64,000 bases of DNA from an uncultured Prevotella sp. GTDB lineage: Bacteria > Bacteroidota > Bacteroidia > Bacteroidales > Bacteroidaceae. Where the stretch lies: contig CAJOEC010000011.1 of the NCBI GenBank assembly GCA_905233425.1, positions 125,162 through 189,161 of the forward strand, given 5' to 3'. A model generated the notes under the pieces. That model was not told the origin of the DNA and searched no databases. It worked only from the letters and a program-made list of their open reading frames with translations. This document shows, piece after piece, positions 16,268 through 24,649 of the stretch. Within the stretch, counting starts at the first letter, position 1, and each line of letters opens with the position of its first letter. Made by a program: the position numbers and the translations under genes.

Positions 16268-17586
16268 TGCCAGTGTTATTCACTATTATCGGCCTGTGTA
16301 TAGGCATGAAGTTTGGCAAGGCGCTGAAGAGCGGCCTGTATGTTGGCGTGGGGTTCGTGGGCCTGAACATTGTGACGAAGCTTCTCACGGACAATTTCAC
16401 CACACCGCTTGACACTATGTGCCAGCTCTACGACTGGAGCCTCCGTGTGTTCGACATGGGCTGGCCTGCGGCAGCTGCCGTGGCATACGGCACGGCCGTC
16501 GGTGCGCTAATCATTCCTGTATGCCTGTTCGTCAACCTGGTGATGCTGTTCACGAAGTGCACTCGCACGGTCAACATCGACCTTTGGAACTACTGGCATT
16601 TCGCCTTCATCGGTGCCGTGGCCTACTTCGTCATGGACGAGTCGTATCTGTGGGGTTACTTTGCCGCCATCGTGTGCTATATCGTCACTTTGGTCATGGC
16701 CGACCTGACTGCCGACCGTTTCCAGAAGCATTACGACCTGCAGGGCATCTCCATCCCGCAGCCGTTCTGCCAGAGCTTCACGGTCTTTGCCATCGCCATC
16801 AACTGGCTGCTCGACCGCATCCCCGGCTTTAACAAGCTTGATGTCGACGCCGAGGGTCTGAAGAAGAAGTTCGGCGTGCTGGGCGAGCCGCTGGTGTTGG
16901 GTGTCATCGTTGGCGTACTTATTGGCTGGGCTGCCCAGATGGACATAAAGAAGATTCTGTTCCTCGGGGTGACGATGGGCGGTGTGATGGAACTCATCCC
17001 ACGCATCACCTCGCTTTTCATCGACGGTCTGAAGCCCATCGCCGAGAAGACGCAGGAGGTGGCTAAGAAGCGGTTCGGCGGAATGAAAGTGCATATCGGC
17101 ATGTCGCCCGCCCTGGTCATCGGACATCCTACGACGCTGGTCTGCTCGGTGATTCTTATCCCTGTCATCCTGGCCATCGCGGTGCTTGTTCCCGGCAACC
17201 AGTTCCTGCCTTTGGCATCGCTGGCCGGAATGTTCTATCTCTTCCCCATGATTCTGCCTTACACGAAGGGCAATGTGATGAAGAGTCTTGTCATCGGCCT
17301 CGTGGCACTTATCGTAGGCCTGTATTTCGTCACCGACATGGCCTCGGCCTTCACGCTGGCTGCCAACGAGGTGTACAAGAACGACCCGACGGCCTCTGCC
17401 GCCAAGATCCCTGAGGGCTTCGAGGGTGGTGCGCTCGACTTCGCCTCCTCGTTCTTCGGCTATGTCATATATGCCTGTGTAAAGTACTTGCGCTGGATAG
17501 GCATGGGTGTCCTCACGCTAATCACCATCGCCATGGTGGTGTGGAACCGAATGCGCATCGTCCGCGAGGAACGCGAATCAAAGTAA
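16219..17586 (+). CDS. PTS galactitol-family transporter, EIIC component
   Basis: An integral membrane protein of 455 residues with about ten hydrophobic segments. It matches the galactitol (GatC) EIIC family: MKFGKALKSGLYVGVGFVGLN near the N-terminus, NYWHFAFIGAV, and the conserved HIGMSPALVIGHPTTL. In a complete PTS this subunit binds and carries the sugar while EIIA and EIIB deliver phosphate. No EIIA, EIIB, HPr or EI gene occurs anywhere in this window, and Bacteroidota usually lack the PTS. The protein may act as a non-phosphorylating carrier, perhaps for uronate-related sugars given kduI and the hexuronate transporter downstream. Confidence 0.85.
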   Translation: MEQVFEYIIDLGASVMMPVLFTIIGLCIGMKFGKALKSGLYVGVGFVGLNIVTKLLTDNFTTPLDTMCQLYDWSLRVFDMGWPAAAAVAYGTAVGALIIPVCLFVNLVMLFTKCTRTVNIDLWNYWHFAFIGAVAYFVMDESYLWGYFAAIVCYIVTLVMADLTADRFQKHYDLQGISIPQPFCQSFTVFAIAINWLLDRIPGFNKLDVDAEGLKKKFGVLGEPLVLGVIVGVLIGWAAQMDIKKILFLGVTMGGVMELIPRITSLFIDGLKPIAEKTQEVAKKRFGGMKVHIGMSPALVIGHPTTLVCSVILIPVILAIAVLVPGNQFLPLASLAGMFYLFPMILPYTKGNVMKSLVIGLVALIVGLYFVTDMASAFTLAANEVYKNDPTASAAKIPEGFEGGALDFASSFFGYVIYACVKYLRWIGMGVLTLITIAMVVWNRMRIVREERESK

Positions 17587-17596
17587 TAGTTTTTTT

Positions 17597-17816
17597 AGAA
17601 ACGAATTGCCGTAATTGACATAATTTATCCGTAATTACTTAGAAACGAATTGCCGTAATTGACATAATTTATCCGTAATTACTTAGAAACAAATTGCCGT
17701 AATTGACATAATTTATCCGTAATTACTTAGAAACGAATTGCCGTAATTGACATAATTTATCCGTAATTACTTAGAAACGAATTGCCGTAATTTTCGTAAT
17801 TTATCCGTAATTATTT
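17597..17816. repeat. Five tandem 44-bp direct repeats
   Basis: Units start at 17597, 17641, 17685, 17729 and 17773. Each opens AGAAACGAATTGCCGTAATT and ends CCGTAATTACTT; differences are single bases, plus a changed centre and tail in the last unit. There are no spacers, so it is not a CRISPR. The array ends nine bases before the GxxExxY gene, and related sequence reappears after that gene. Confidence 0.95.
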
Positions 17817-17824
17817 TTTTTGAC

Positions 17825-18256
17825 ATGACGAGACAAGAATATATGGATATGTATGAGGTCGTGGGAGCTGCTATGGAAGTCTACAACCAGATGGGGCGGG
17901 GAATGGCGGAACCTCTATATCAGGAAGCACTGGAAAAAGAATTTGTGTTGCGGAATATGGAAACAGAAAGAGAGAAACCGCTTGTCACATATTATAAGGG
18001 TGAGCCTTTGAAAAAAGTCTATTACGCCGATTTCTTTTATAAGGGTATCGTCATTGAACTGAAATCTGTGGACGAGGTTAGTAGCGAACACAGGGCACAA
18101 CTTTTCAACTACATGCGGATCACCAAGCAGCACCGTGGCATACTGCTTAATTTCGGAGAGGAAAGTCTGCATACAGAGCGTTATCTGTATATACCAGTAT
18201 TTGACAGGTTTGTGTTGTTGAATCAAGACAACTATCGTAATTATATCACTGAATAA
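17825..18256 (+). CDS. GxxExxY family protein
   Basis: A 143-residue soluble protein. The name-giving motif is present as GMAEPLYQEALEKEF (about residues 31-45). It is followed by KPLVTYYKGEPLKKVYYADF, IVIELKSVDEVSSEHRAQLFNYM and GILLNFG. The order D...ExK...Q..NY is that of a PD-(D/E)xK nuclease fold, as known for the family, although its biological role is unclear. The gene sits directly between a 44-bp tandem array and a second tract of the same sequence vocabulary (18262-18440). This suggests gene and repeats move or act together. Confidence 0.85.
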   Translation: MTRQEYMDMYEVVGAAMEVYNQMGRGMAEPLYQEALEKEFVLRNMETEREKPLVTYYKGEPLKKVYYADFFYKGIVIELKSVDEVSSEHRAQLFNYMRITKQHRGILLNFGEESLHTERYLYIPVFDRFVLLNQDNYRNYITE

Positions 18257-18261
18257 AAGAA

Positions 18262-18440
18262 TATATCATGGAAACGAATTACCGTAATTTTCGTAATTTC
18301 TCCGTAATATCCTTAATTATATCAATTATGGGCAAATTATGGATATTACGGTAATTTGTTTCCATAAAATAATATGTTTCTGAAAATTAAAATAATTACG
18401 GTCAAATTACGGTTATTACGGTAATTCGTTTCAATAAGAG
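18262..18440. repeat. Repeat tract related to the 44-bp array, both orientations
   Basis: Starts GGAAACGAATTACCGTAATT, matching the array unit, and ends with the inverted form ACGGTAATTCGTTTC at about 18418-18432. An internal inverted pair (GGAAACGAATTACCG at 18270 against CGGTAATTTGTTTCC near 18350) could form a long hairpin. The array and this tract bracket the GxxExxY gene. Confidence 0.8.
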
Positions 18441-18467
18441 AATAAATGTTTAATTAAAGTATAGATT

Positions 18468-19469
18468 ATGAAAAAGACAATTATTTCCATTGCGGGGGCA
18501 TTTGCCCTATCGCTGTGCGCGAATGCTCAGGAGGCCGAAAGGTTTGTGGGCGTGCAGCATGTGAATTTCCAGACGGCGTGTCATCCGGAGGATGTGAAGC
18601 ACTATGACACGAAGACTCTGCGCGAGCGCTTCGTGATGGAGAAGGTGATGGAGGCCGACAAGATCAACTTGACGTACTCCCACTACGACCGCTTCATCTT
18701 CGGCGGTGCCATGCCAGTGAACAAAACACTGAAGTTGGAGAACTTCCTTGAGCTGGGCCTCGACGTGGACCCCGGCATCAAGGAGAAGTATTTCCTCTAC
18801 AACCGCGAGCTCGGCGTGGTGAACTGCGGCGAGGGCGACGGCGTGGTCATCGTCGACGGCAAGGAGTTCCCGCTCCAGCCCAAGGAGGCACTCTACATCG
18901 GCCGCGGCCACATCGGCAAGGACAAGGACGTGAACAAGGAGGTGCTCTTCCGCTCGAACGACGCAGCGAAGCCCGCCAAGTTCTACCTTAACTCTGCCAC
19001 CGCCCACCAACACTATAAGACTCAGTGGATTACGCTCGACGGGCGCAAGGGCTCGTTGAAGGCCGCCGTCTGGGGACCCGTGGGTTCGCTTGAGGAGTGC
19101 AACAACCGCACGGTCTACAAGCTCATTGTGAACGACGTGCTTGAGGAAGGCCCCTGCCAGCTGCAGCTCGGCCTGACACAGCTGAACCCCGGCGCCGCCT
19201 GGAACACCATGCCGCCGCACACCCACGGCCGCCGCATCGAGGCATACTACTATTTCAACCTGCCTCAGGAGCAGACCATCGCCCACATCATGGGCCAGCC
19301 CGAGGAGAGCCGCGTCGTATGGCTGCACAACGAGCAGGCCATCATGTCGCCCGAATGGTCGATGCACGCCGCCGCCGGAACATACTACTACACCTTCATC
19401 TGGGGAATGGCCGGCGAGAACCTCTACTACAATGACAAAGACAATATTCCAGTAATAGATATCCGATAA
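18468..19469 (+). CDS. kduI: KduI-type ketol-isomerase with a signal peptide
   Basis: KduI converts 4-deoxy-L-threo-5-hexosulose uronate to 3-deoxy-D-glycero-2,5-hexodiulosonate in pectin and other uronate breakdown. Zinc ligands are visible: His251 and His253 in MPPHTHGRR, Glu258, and His300 in WSMHAAAG. The 42-residue gap between Glu and the last His equals that in the E. coli enzyme. The start [21 protein letters not shown] is a good Sec signal peptide, and the protein is 333 residues rather than about 278, so it is predicted to work outside the cytoplasm. The hexuronate transporter gene follows, consistent with isomerisation before uptake. Confidence 0.88.
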   Translation: MKKTIISIAGAFALSLCANAQEAERFVGVQHVNFQTACHPEDVKHYDTKTLRERFVMEKVMEADKINLTYSHYDRFIFGGAMPVNKTLKLENFLELGLDVDPGIKEKYFLYNRELGVVNCGEGDGVVIVDGKEFPLQPKEALYIGRGHIGKDKDVNKEVLFRSNDAAKPAKFYLNSATAHQHYKTQWITLDGRKGSLKAAVWGPVGSLEECNNRTVYKLIVNDVLEEGPCQLQLGLTQLNPGAAWNTMPPHTHGRRIEAYYYFNLPQEQTIAHIMGQPEESRVVWLHNEQAIMSPEWSMHAAAGTYYYTFIWGMAGENLYYNDKDNIPVIDIR

Positions 19470-19474
19470 CGTAA

Positions 19475-19612
19475 TTAAGAATTAAAAGTTTAAAATTTTG
19501 AGTTGTCGTTTCACGATTATGAATTGTCAATTAAGAATTATTGCTTATGAGTGATTTTGGTAATCGCCGAAGGCGACAACTCTTAATTCAAAATTCTAAA
19601 ATCTAAACTGCA
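19475..19612. repeat. AT-rich inverted repeat between kduI and MFS gene
   Basis: Left arm (GTTTAAAATTTTGAGTTGTCG, within 19485-19509) and right arm (CGACAACTCTTAATTC onward, 19575-19607) are imperfect inverted copies around a loop containing a GCCGAAGGCG hairpin. It may act as an attenuator or be a dispersed repeat. Confidence 0.6.
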
Positions 19613-19616
19613 TAAT

Positions 19617-21065
19617 ATGACACCAATACAAACCACCAAAATGTCCAACTTCCGTTGGGTCATCTGCGGGTTGCTGTTCTTGGCAACGACCGTAAACTAC
19701 ATGGACCGTCAGGTCTTGTCACTAACATGGAAAGACTTCATCGCGCCAGAGTTCCACTGGACTGACGGCGACTATGGCTTCATCACAGGTATGTTCTCCC
19801 TGTTCTATGCCGTCGCCAACCTCTTTGCCGGAAAGTTCATCGACTGGATGGGCACGAAGAAAGGCTACCTCATTGCCATCTTCGTGTGGTCGGTGGGTGC
19901 CTGTCTGCATGCCGGATGTGGCTGGGTGGCCATGGAGTGGCAGGGCTACAGCTCGGTAGCCGAGCTGGGCCAGCTCACCGGCGATGCCGCTGTGGCCATT
20001 GCCACCATCTCCGTGTGGCTGTTCCTCTCCTGCCGCCTGATTCTGGCCGTCGGCGAGGCCGGCAACTTCCCCGCCGCCATCAAGGCCACTGCTGAGTACT
20101 TCCCAAAGAAAGACCGGGCTTTCTCCACGTCTATATTCAATAGTGGTGCCTCTGTGGGCGCACTTGCCGCTCCTGCCACCATCCCCCTGCTGGCCCGTGC
20201 ATGGGGCTGGGAGATGGCTTTCATCATCATTGGTGCCCTGGGCTTTGTGTGGATGGGCCTTTGGACATGGCTCTACGACAAGCCACGTCTGAGCAAGCGT
20301 GTGAACCAGGCTGAGCTGAACTACATTGAGCAGGACAACGACCTTGCCGACGTGCAGGACCGCAATGCCGTGAAAGAAGAGAAAACCATACCTTTCTGGC
20401 AGTGCTTCACATTCAAGCAGACTTATTCGTTCCTTGTGGGCAAGTTCATGACCGACGGTGTGTGGTGGTTCTTCCTCTTCTGGGCCCCGGCTTATTTCAG
20501 CGACCAGTATGGCTACACCAGCGACTCCGCCATGGGTATAGCCCTTATCTTTACCCTTTATTTGATTGTGACGGTGCTCAGCATCGGCGGCGGTTATCTG
20601 CCAAAGTATTTCGTTGAGAAGCGCGGAATGAACCCCTATTTGGGCCGTATGCGCGCCATGTTCATCTTTGCCTGCTTCCCTGTCCTGGGTCTGCTGGCAC
20701 AGCCTCTCGGTGTCTATAGCGCATGGTGGCCTGCCATCCTCATCGGCCTGCTCGGCGCCGGCCATCAGGCATGGAGTGCCAACCTCTTCTCCACCGTGGG
20801 CGACATGTTCCCCAAGTCGACCATCGGTACGCTTGTGGGCTTAGGCACCATGGCAGGTGGCTTTGGCTCCATGACAATCAACTATGGTTCGGGTATATTC
20901 TTCGACTGGGCAAAGGCTCAGGGCAGCGCCTTCACCTTCTTCGGATTTGAGGGCAAGCCCGCCGCCTACATGGTGGTGTTCTGCATCTGCGCCGTGGCCT
21001 ATCTCATCGGCTGGTTCATCATGAAAGCCCTTGTGCCCAAGTACAAGCCCGTCATTGCCGACTAA
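19617..21065 (+). CDS. MFS transporter, hexuronate (ExuT)-like
   Basis: A 482-residue inner-membrane carrier with twelve predicted helices. NYMDRQVLS in the first helix, FIDWMGTKKGY in loop 2-3 (the MFS signature), and AVGEAGNFPAAIKATAEYFPKKDRAFSTSIFNSG are typical of the anion:cation symporter branch that includes hexuronate transporters. It probably imports galacturonate, glucuronate or an unsaturated derivative. It follows kduI on the same strand, and tagaturonate reductase elsewhere in the window fits the pathway. The substrate is inferred from context only. Confidence 0.88.
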   Translation: MTPIQTTKMSNFRWVICGLLFLATTVNYMDRQVLSLTWKDFIAPEFHWTDGDYGFITGMFSLFYAVANLFAGKFIDWMGTKKGYLIAIFVWSVGACLHAGCGWVAMEWQGYSSVAELGQLTGDAAVAIATISVWLFLSCRLILAVGEAGNFPAAIKATAEYFPKKDRAFSTSIFNSGASVGALAAPATIPLLARAWGWEMAFIIIGALGFVWMGLWTWLYDKPRLSKRVNQAELNYIEQDNDLADVQDRNAVKEEKTIPFWQCFTFKQTYSFLVGKFMTDGVWWFFLFWAPAYFSDQYGYTSDSAMGIALIFTLYLIVTVLSIGGGYLPKYFVEKRGMNPYLGRMRAMFIFACFPVLGLLAQPLGVYSAWWPAILIGLLGAGHQAWSANLFSTVGDMFPKSTIGTLVGLGTMAGGFGSMTINYGSGIFFDWAKAQGSAFTFFGFEGKPAAYMVVFCICAVAYLIGWFIMKALVPKYKPVIAD

Positions 21066-21178
21066 CTCCCACTAACTCCCACTAACTCCTAATAAAGGTA
21101 TGTTCTACAAATTGCAAAACTACGCGCAGCCTTTCCCCTCCCTTGTAGGGGAGGGGTTAGGGGTGGGGTCAGTATATA
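21062..21178. repeat. TAACTCCCAC triplet and partial GC-rich MITE copy
   Basis: Three copies of CTAACTCCCA/CTAACTCCTA follow the transporter stop. At 21128-21178 a CCCCTCCCTTGTAGGGGAGG hairpin, a GGGGTGGGG tract and AGTATATA match one end of the elements inside priA and the fused flavoprotein gene. No gene lies in 21066-21248. Confidence 0.65.
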
Positions 21179-21248
21179 ATTAGCAGACAAGTAGAGCGGC
21201 TGCGCACCATTTAATTAGATTAATAGAAATCACCTAAAAAACAAAACA

Positions 21249-22283
21249 ATGGCAAAGAAAGAAGAAACCGCTGAGGCCCTGAACCCTCAGCAGGAGAAAC
21301 TGAAAGCCCTGCAGGCCGCCATGTCGAAGATTGAGAAAGACTTTGGCAAGGGCAGTATCATGCGTATGGGCGACGAGCAGGTTGAGAACGTTGATGTCAT
21401 ACCCACCGGCTCCATCGGCCTTAACGCTGCCCTTGGCGTCGGCGGATACCCCAAGGGACGCATCATAGAGATATTCGGCCCAGAGTCGTCGGGAAAGACC
21501 ACACTGGCCATCCATGCCATCGCCGAGGCGCAGAAAGCCGGAGGCATCGCCGCCTTCATCGACGCTGAACACGCCTTCGACCGTTTCTATGCCCAGAAAT
21601 TAGGTGTCGACATCGACAACCTCTACATCTCGCAGCCCGACAACGGCGAGCAGGCGCTTGAGATTGCCGACCAGCTGATTCGCTCGGCTGCCATCGACAT
21701 CATCGTCATCGACTCTGTGGCTGCCCTCACCCCGAAGAAGGAGATTGAGGGTGACATGGGCGACTCAGCCGTCGGTCTGCACGCCCGCCTCATGAGCCAG
21801 GCACTGCGCAAGGTGACATCGACCATCGCCAAGACCAACACCACCTGCATTTTCATCAACCAGCTGCGCGAGAAGATAGGCGTGATGTTCGGCAACCCTG
21901 AGACCACCACCGGCGGCAACGCCCTGAAGTTCTATGCCTCCGTGCGCCTTGACATTCGTCGCGTCACAAGCATCAAGGACGGCGACAATGTCATTGGCAA
22001 CCAGGTGCGTGTGAAAGTGGTTAAGAACAAGGTGGCTCCGCCATTCCGCAAGGCAGAGTTTGAGATAACCTTCGGCGAGGGCATCTCGAAGATTGGCGAG
22101 ATCATCGACCTCGGCGTCGAGTATGGCATCATCAAGAAGAGCGGCTCATGGTTCAGCTACCAGGACTCGAAGCTGGCACAGGGACGCGACGCCACCAAGC
22201 AGCTGCTGAAGGACAATCCCGAACTGTGCGACGAACTGGAGGCACAGATCATGCGGGCCATCAGCGACAGCCAGGAAGGCTGA
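21249..22283 (+). CDS. recA: Recombinase RecA
   Basis: RecA forms ATP-dependent filaments on single-stranded DNA, drives homologous recombination and triggers SOS cleavage. At 344 residues it has every landmark: [10 protein letters not shown], Walker [10 protein letters not shown], the catalytic Glu in [10 protein letters not shown], Walker [13 protein letters not shown], the L1 loop in GDMGDSAVG, the L2 loop in [19 protein letters not shown], and an acidic C-terminus. It stands alone, with a hairpin terminator shared with the convergent amylase gene. I see no clear LexA box upstream. Confidence 0.98.
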   Translation: MAKKEETAEALNPQQEKLKALQAAMSKIEKDFGKGSIMRMGDEQVENVDVIPTGSIGLNAALGVGGYPKGRIIEIFGPESSGKTTLAIHAIAEAQKAGGIAAFIDAEHAFDRFYAQKLGVDIDNLYISQPDNGEQALEIADQLIRSAAIDIIVIDSVAALTPKKEIEGDMGDSAVGLHARLMSQALRKVTSTIAKTNTTCIFINQLREKIGVMFGNPETTTGGNALKFYASVRLDIRRVTSIKDGDNVIGNQVRVKVVKNKVAPPFRKAEFEITFGEGISKIGEIIDLGVEYGIIKKSGSWFSYQDSKLAQGRDATKQLLKDNPELCDELEAQIMRAISDSQEG

Positions 22284-22303
22284 TTCTATTCCGACAAAAG
22301 CGT

Positions 22304-22339
22304 GTGCGGCATCACTCCCGACGGGGAATGATGCCGCAC
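22304..22339. terminator. Bidirectional hairpin terminator between recA and amylase
   Basis: GTGCGGCATCA and TGATGCCGCAC form an 11-bp stem between convergent genes. A short T-rich tail follows on the minus side (CGCTTTTGTC) and GCCGTTT on the plus side. Confidence 0.8.
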
Positions 22340-22362
22340 TGCCGTTTAGTGTCCAGTGTCTA

Positions 22363-24465
22363 TTACTCGGCCACCGTGGCCTTCAGTCCGAACTTGGTGT
22401 AGTAGCCACCGTTTGTAAATGTGAAGTCATCGGTCTGCGGCGAACCGTTATTGCTGAAGATGATATACTTAGGGTATGTTGTCAATGGGCCTGTATATGT
22501 CCATTTCCACACGGAGTTGCCGTTGCTTGCCGTGCCGAGTTTCATACATGCCTGTCCCGGCCAGTTGCCGCCGGTGTAGTTCTTTGTGTCCCATGCCCAG
22601 CACATTATTTTCTCGTTCCAGCTTTGGGGAGCCTCGAAGAATGCGCAAGTCTCGCCATTGTTCACGGTGCAGAACGAGGGCACCTCCACAGGATAGTCCT
22701 TGTCGCCCTCCTTTATATTATATGTACGCGTAATGACCTCGCCGACAGTCATTCCATCGCGCACCATTACGGCCTTCAGTGTCGTTGTGCCAACGGGAAT
22801 GGTAACAGTGGCCCCACTGACTACGATAGCGCTGGAGGCAGTGGGCGTGGAGCCGTCGGTGGTGTAGGCTATGCTTGTCGGCGATGCAACGGGAACGGTG
22901 ACGGCTGAGAGCATCACCTGCTGCCGGCCCTCATACTTGCCCGAGGGCAGGTCGGCGTAGGCCTTGTTCATAGTCGTGGGGAAATAGTAGGCGTAGTGAT
23001 AGCCCTCGGTAACCTTCGTCCACTTCTTTGAGTCGACTGTAGCATCGACAGTCTGGACATTGCCTAAGGCCACGAGCAGACGGTCGGTGTTTCCTGTCTT
23101 AGTGACGAAGGAATAGTATTTGCTGGCCTTGCCCAATTCTTCATAGCTGCTCTCGCTGTTTATCCCGGCCTCCTTGCGTGCGGCCACCATGGCCTTTATC
23201 TGCGGGGCGTAGTCAATCCAGTGTTGCAGGAACACGCAGGGCGTTCCCGGCATGGCCATCATGTAGGCGTTGGCGGCAAGAGTGTCTTTCCTCAGCGGAC
23301 CGTTGCTTGAGCCGTTGTTGCGTACCTGTGTGTCGTGGTTCTCGACGAAGGTCACGGCATAGCGGCGGTACTTGCCCTCCTCGAGGTTGCTGCTCACGAG
23401 GGGCCAGTTGTTGCCTGTGCCCCGATCGTCGTTGGGCTTGCTGAGCCACGTCCAGTCGTTTTTGTCGGTGGCATTGCGCAACACATACTTGAACTGGAAG
23501 TCAAAGGCGGCACTCTGGATTATGTCGTCGACCTTTGTGCCCTCAATCCAGTTCTTGATGGTGTTCGAGCTGTCCCAGCACTCGCCGACACTGAACTCAG
23601 GCTCTGACGCGACGTTATATATGCCCGTGAAACTTGGGGAGTAGCCCTTCACCATGTCGTAGCGGAATCCGGCATAGCCCAGGTCGTTCTTCAGGAAACC
23701 GAGATAAGCCTTGACGATGGTCTGAACGTTTGTGCTCTTGTGGTCGAGGTCGCGCATACCACCCCAGTCCTCGCCGGTGTCGTTGTTGGACGAGAGCTGG
23801 TAGCCGTTCTTCGTGGCCCAGTTCTGTGTCGAGCCGCTATCGTCGTTCTTCACGATGTCGGTCGATTTCATCTCGTAGGTCACGCCCTTGTAGGTCTCGC
23901 GGGGGAAGTCCACCCAGTTCGACACGTTGCGGCGGTGGTTGATGACCACGTCGGCGATGGTCTTGATGCCTTTCTGTTTGTAAGTGTCTATGAGCGAGCG
24001 CAGTTGCGACTCATTGCCGAAGGAACTGTTGTAGTTGGTGAACCAGTAGAGGTCGTCATATCCCATCGACTTTCCCCCGCAGTTTCCGCTCTGCGGCAGC
24101 CACACGAGGTCGAATGTCCCTTCCAGCTCGTCGGCCTGGCCCTCAAGCTGTTTCCACTGTGTGTCGTCGTAGCTGTCCCAGTAGAATGCCTGCAGCATCA
24201 CGCCGTCATACTTTGACGGCCATCCCACTTTCGGCGCAATCACGGGTGGGTCGTCGGGTGTCTCCGTACCAGTGGTGTCAGGGACTTCGATGTCCTTTCC
24301 CGCCATGATGTTGATTATGGTCGCGATGTCGGCCACGTCTACTCTGCCGTCGCCGTTCACGTCGCCCCTGATGCTTCCTGTCTGCGACTGGGCAATCGTA
24401 GGCACAGCCCCTGCCATTGCTGTCATGGCAACGGCTGCCAAAAGTGTTCTCATTGTCTGTTTCAT
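22363..24465 (-). CDS. Secreted GH13 alpha-amylase with dockerin-like and starch-binding domains
   Basis: A secreted starch hydrolase of 700 residues. A signal peptide (about 1-25) is followed by a dockerin-like calcium module GDVNGDGRVDVADIATIINI (about 34-55), a GH13 barrel (about 80-500), a chitobiase/Fn3-like domain (SIAYTTDGSTPTASS) and a CBM26-like C-terminal module (ETCAFFEAPQSWNEKIMCWAW). Catalytic residues are Asp270 in GFRYDMVKG, Glu295 in FSVGECWD and Asp378 in VENHDT. The dockerin-like module at the N-terminus is unusual; dockerins normally end a protein. Glycogen phosphorylase is encoded 6 kb away. Confidence 0.92.
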   Translation of the reverse strand: MKQTMRTLLAAVAMTAMAGAVPTIAQSQTGSIRGDVNGDGRVDVADIATIINIMAGKDIEVPDTTGTETPDDPPVIAPKVGWPSKYDGVMLQAFYWDSYDDTQWKQLEGQADELEGTFDLVWLPQSGNCGGKSMGYDDLYWFTNYNSSFGNESQLRSLIDTYKQKGIKTIADVVINHRRNVSNWVDFPRETYKGVTYEMKSTDIVKNDDSGSTQNWATKNGYQLSSNNDTGEDWGGMRDLDHKSTNVQTIVKAYLGFLKNDLGYAGFRYDMVKGYSPSFTGIYNVASEPEFSVGECWDSSNTIKNWIEGTKVDDIIQSAAFDFQFKYVLRNATDKNDWTWLSKPNDDRGTGNNWPLVSSNLEEGKYRRYAVTFVENHDTQVRNNGSSNGPLRKDTLAANAYMMAMPGTPCVFLQHWIDYAPQIKAMVAARKEAGINSESSYEELGKASKYYSFVTKTGNTDRLLVALGNVQTVDATVDSKKWTKVTEGYHYAYYFPTTMNKAYADLPSGKYEGRQQVMLSAVTVPVASPTSIAYTTDGSTPTASSAIVVSGATVTIPVGTTTLKAVMVRDGMTVGEVITRTYNIKEGDKDYPVEVPSFCTVNNGETCAFFEAPQSWNEKIMCWAWDTKNYTGGNWPGQACMKLGTASNGNSVWKWTYTGPLTTYPKYIIFSNNGSPQTDDFTFTNGGYYTKFGLKATVAE

Positions 24466-24513
24466 GTTTGTAATATGTTTATAGGTTTATACTTAGTTGT
24501 CAGACGAGTGCTG

Positions 24514-24521
24514 CAAAGGTA
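24514..24521 (-). promoter_or_regulatory. -7 box of the amylase gene
   Basis: On the minus strand TACCTTTGCAGC lies about 50 bases before the amylase ATG. The rest of 24530-24649 holds no feature beyond a weak T-rich stretch after the aldolase gene. Confidence 0.75.
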
Positions 24522-24649
24522 CGCATAAATCTCGAATCTACCAAACAAAAAACGGAAATGTGGGCGAAGTGGGCAGAAAAGAAGTGGCGAGGAATAGTCC
24601 CCGCCACTGCTTCTTACTTGCTTGTGCGATAGCCTTGTCAGGCTGTTTA

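Noticed and set aside
17597..17816. 44-bp direct repeats as a CRISPR array
   Set aside because: The units are contiguous with no variable spacers, and no cas gene is nearby.
18507..19367. 286-residue frame on the minus strand
   Set aside because: It is antisense to kduI, whose motifs are fully conserved.
19722..20765. 347-residue frame on the minus strand
   Set aside because: It is the shadow of the MFS transporter, and its composition is that of a reversed membrane protein.
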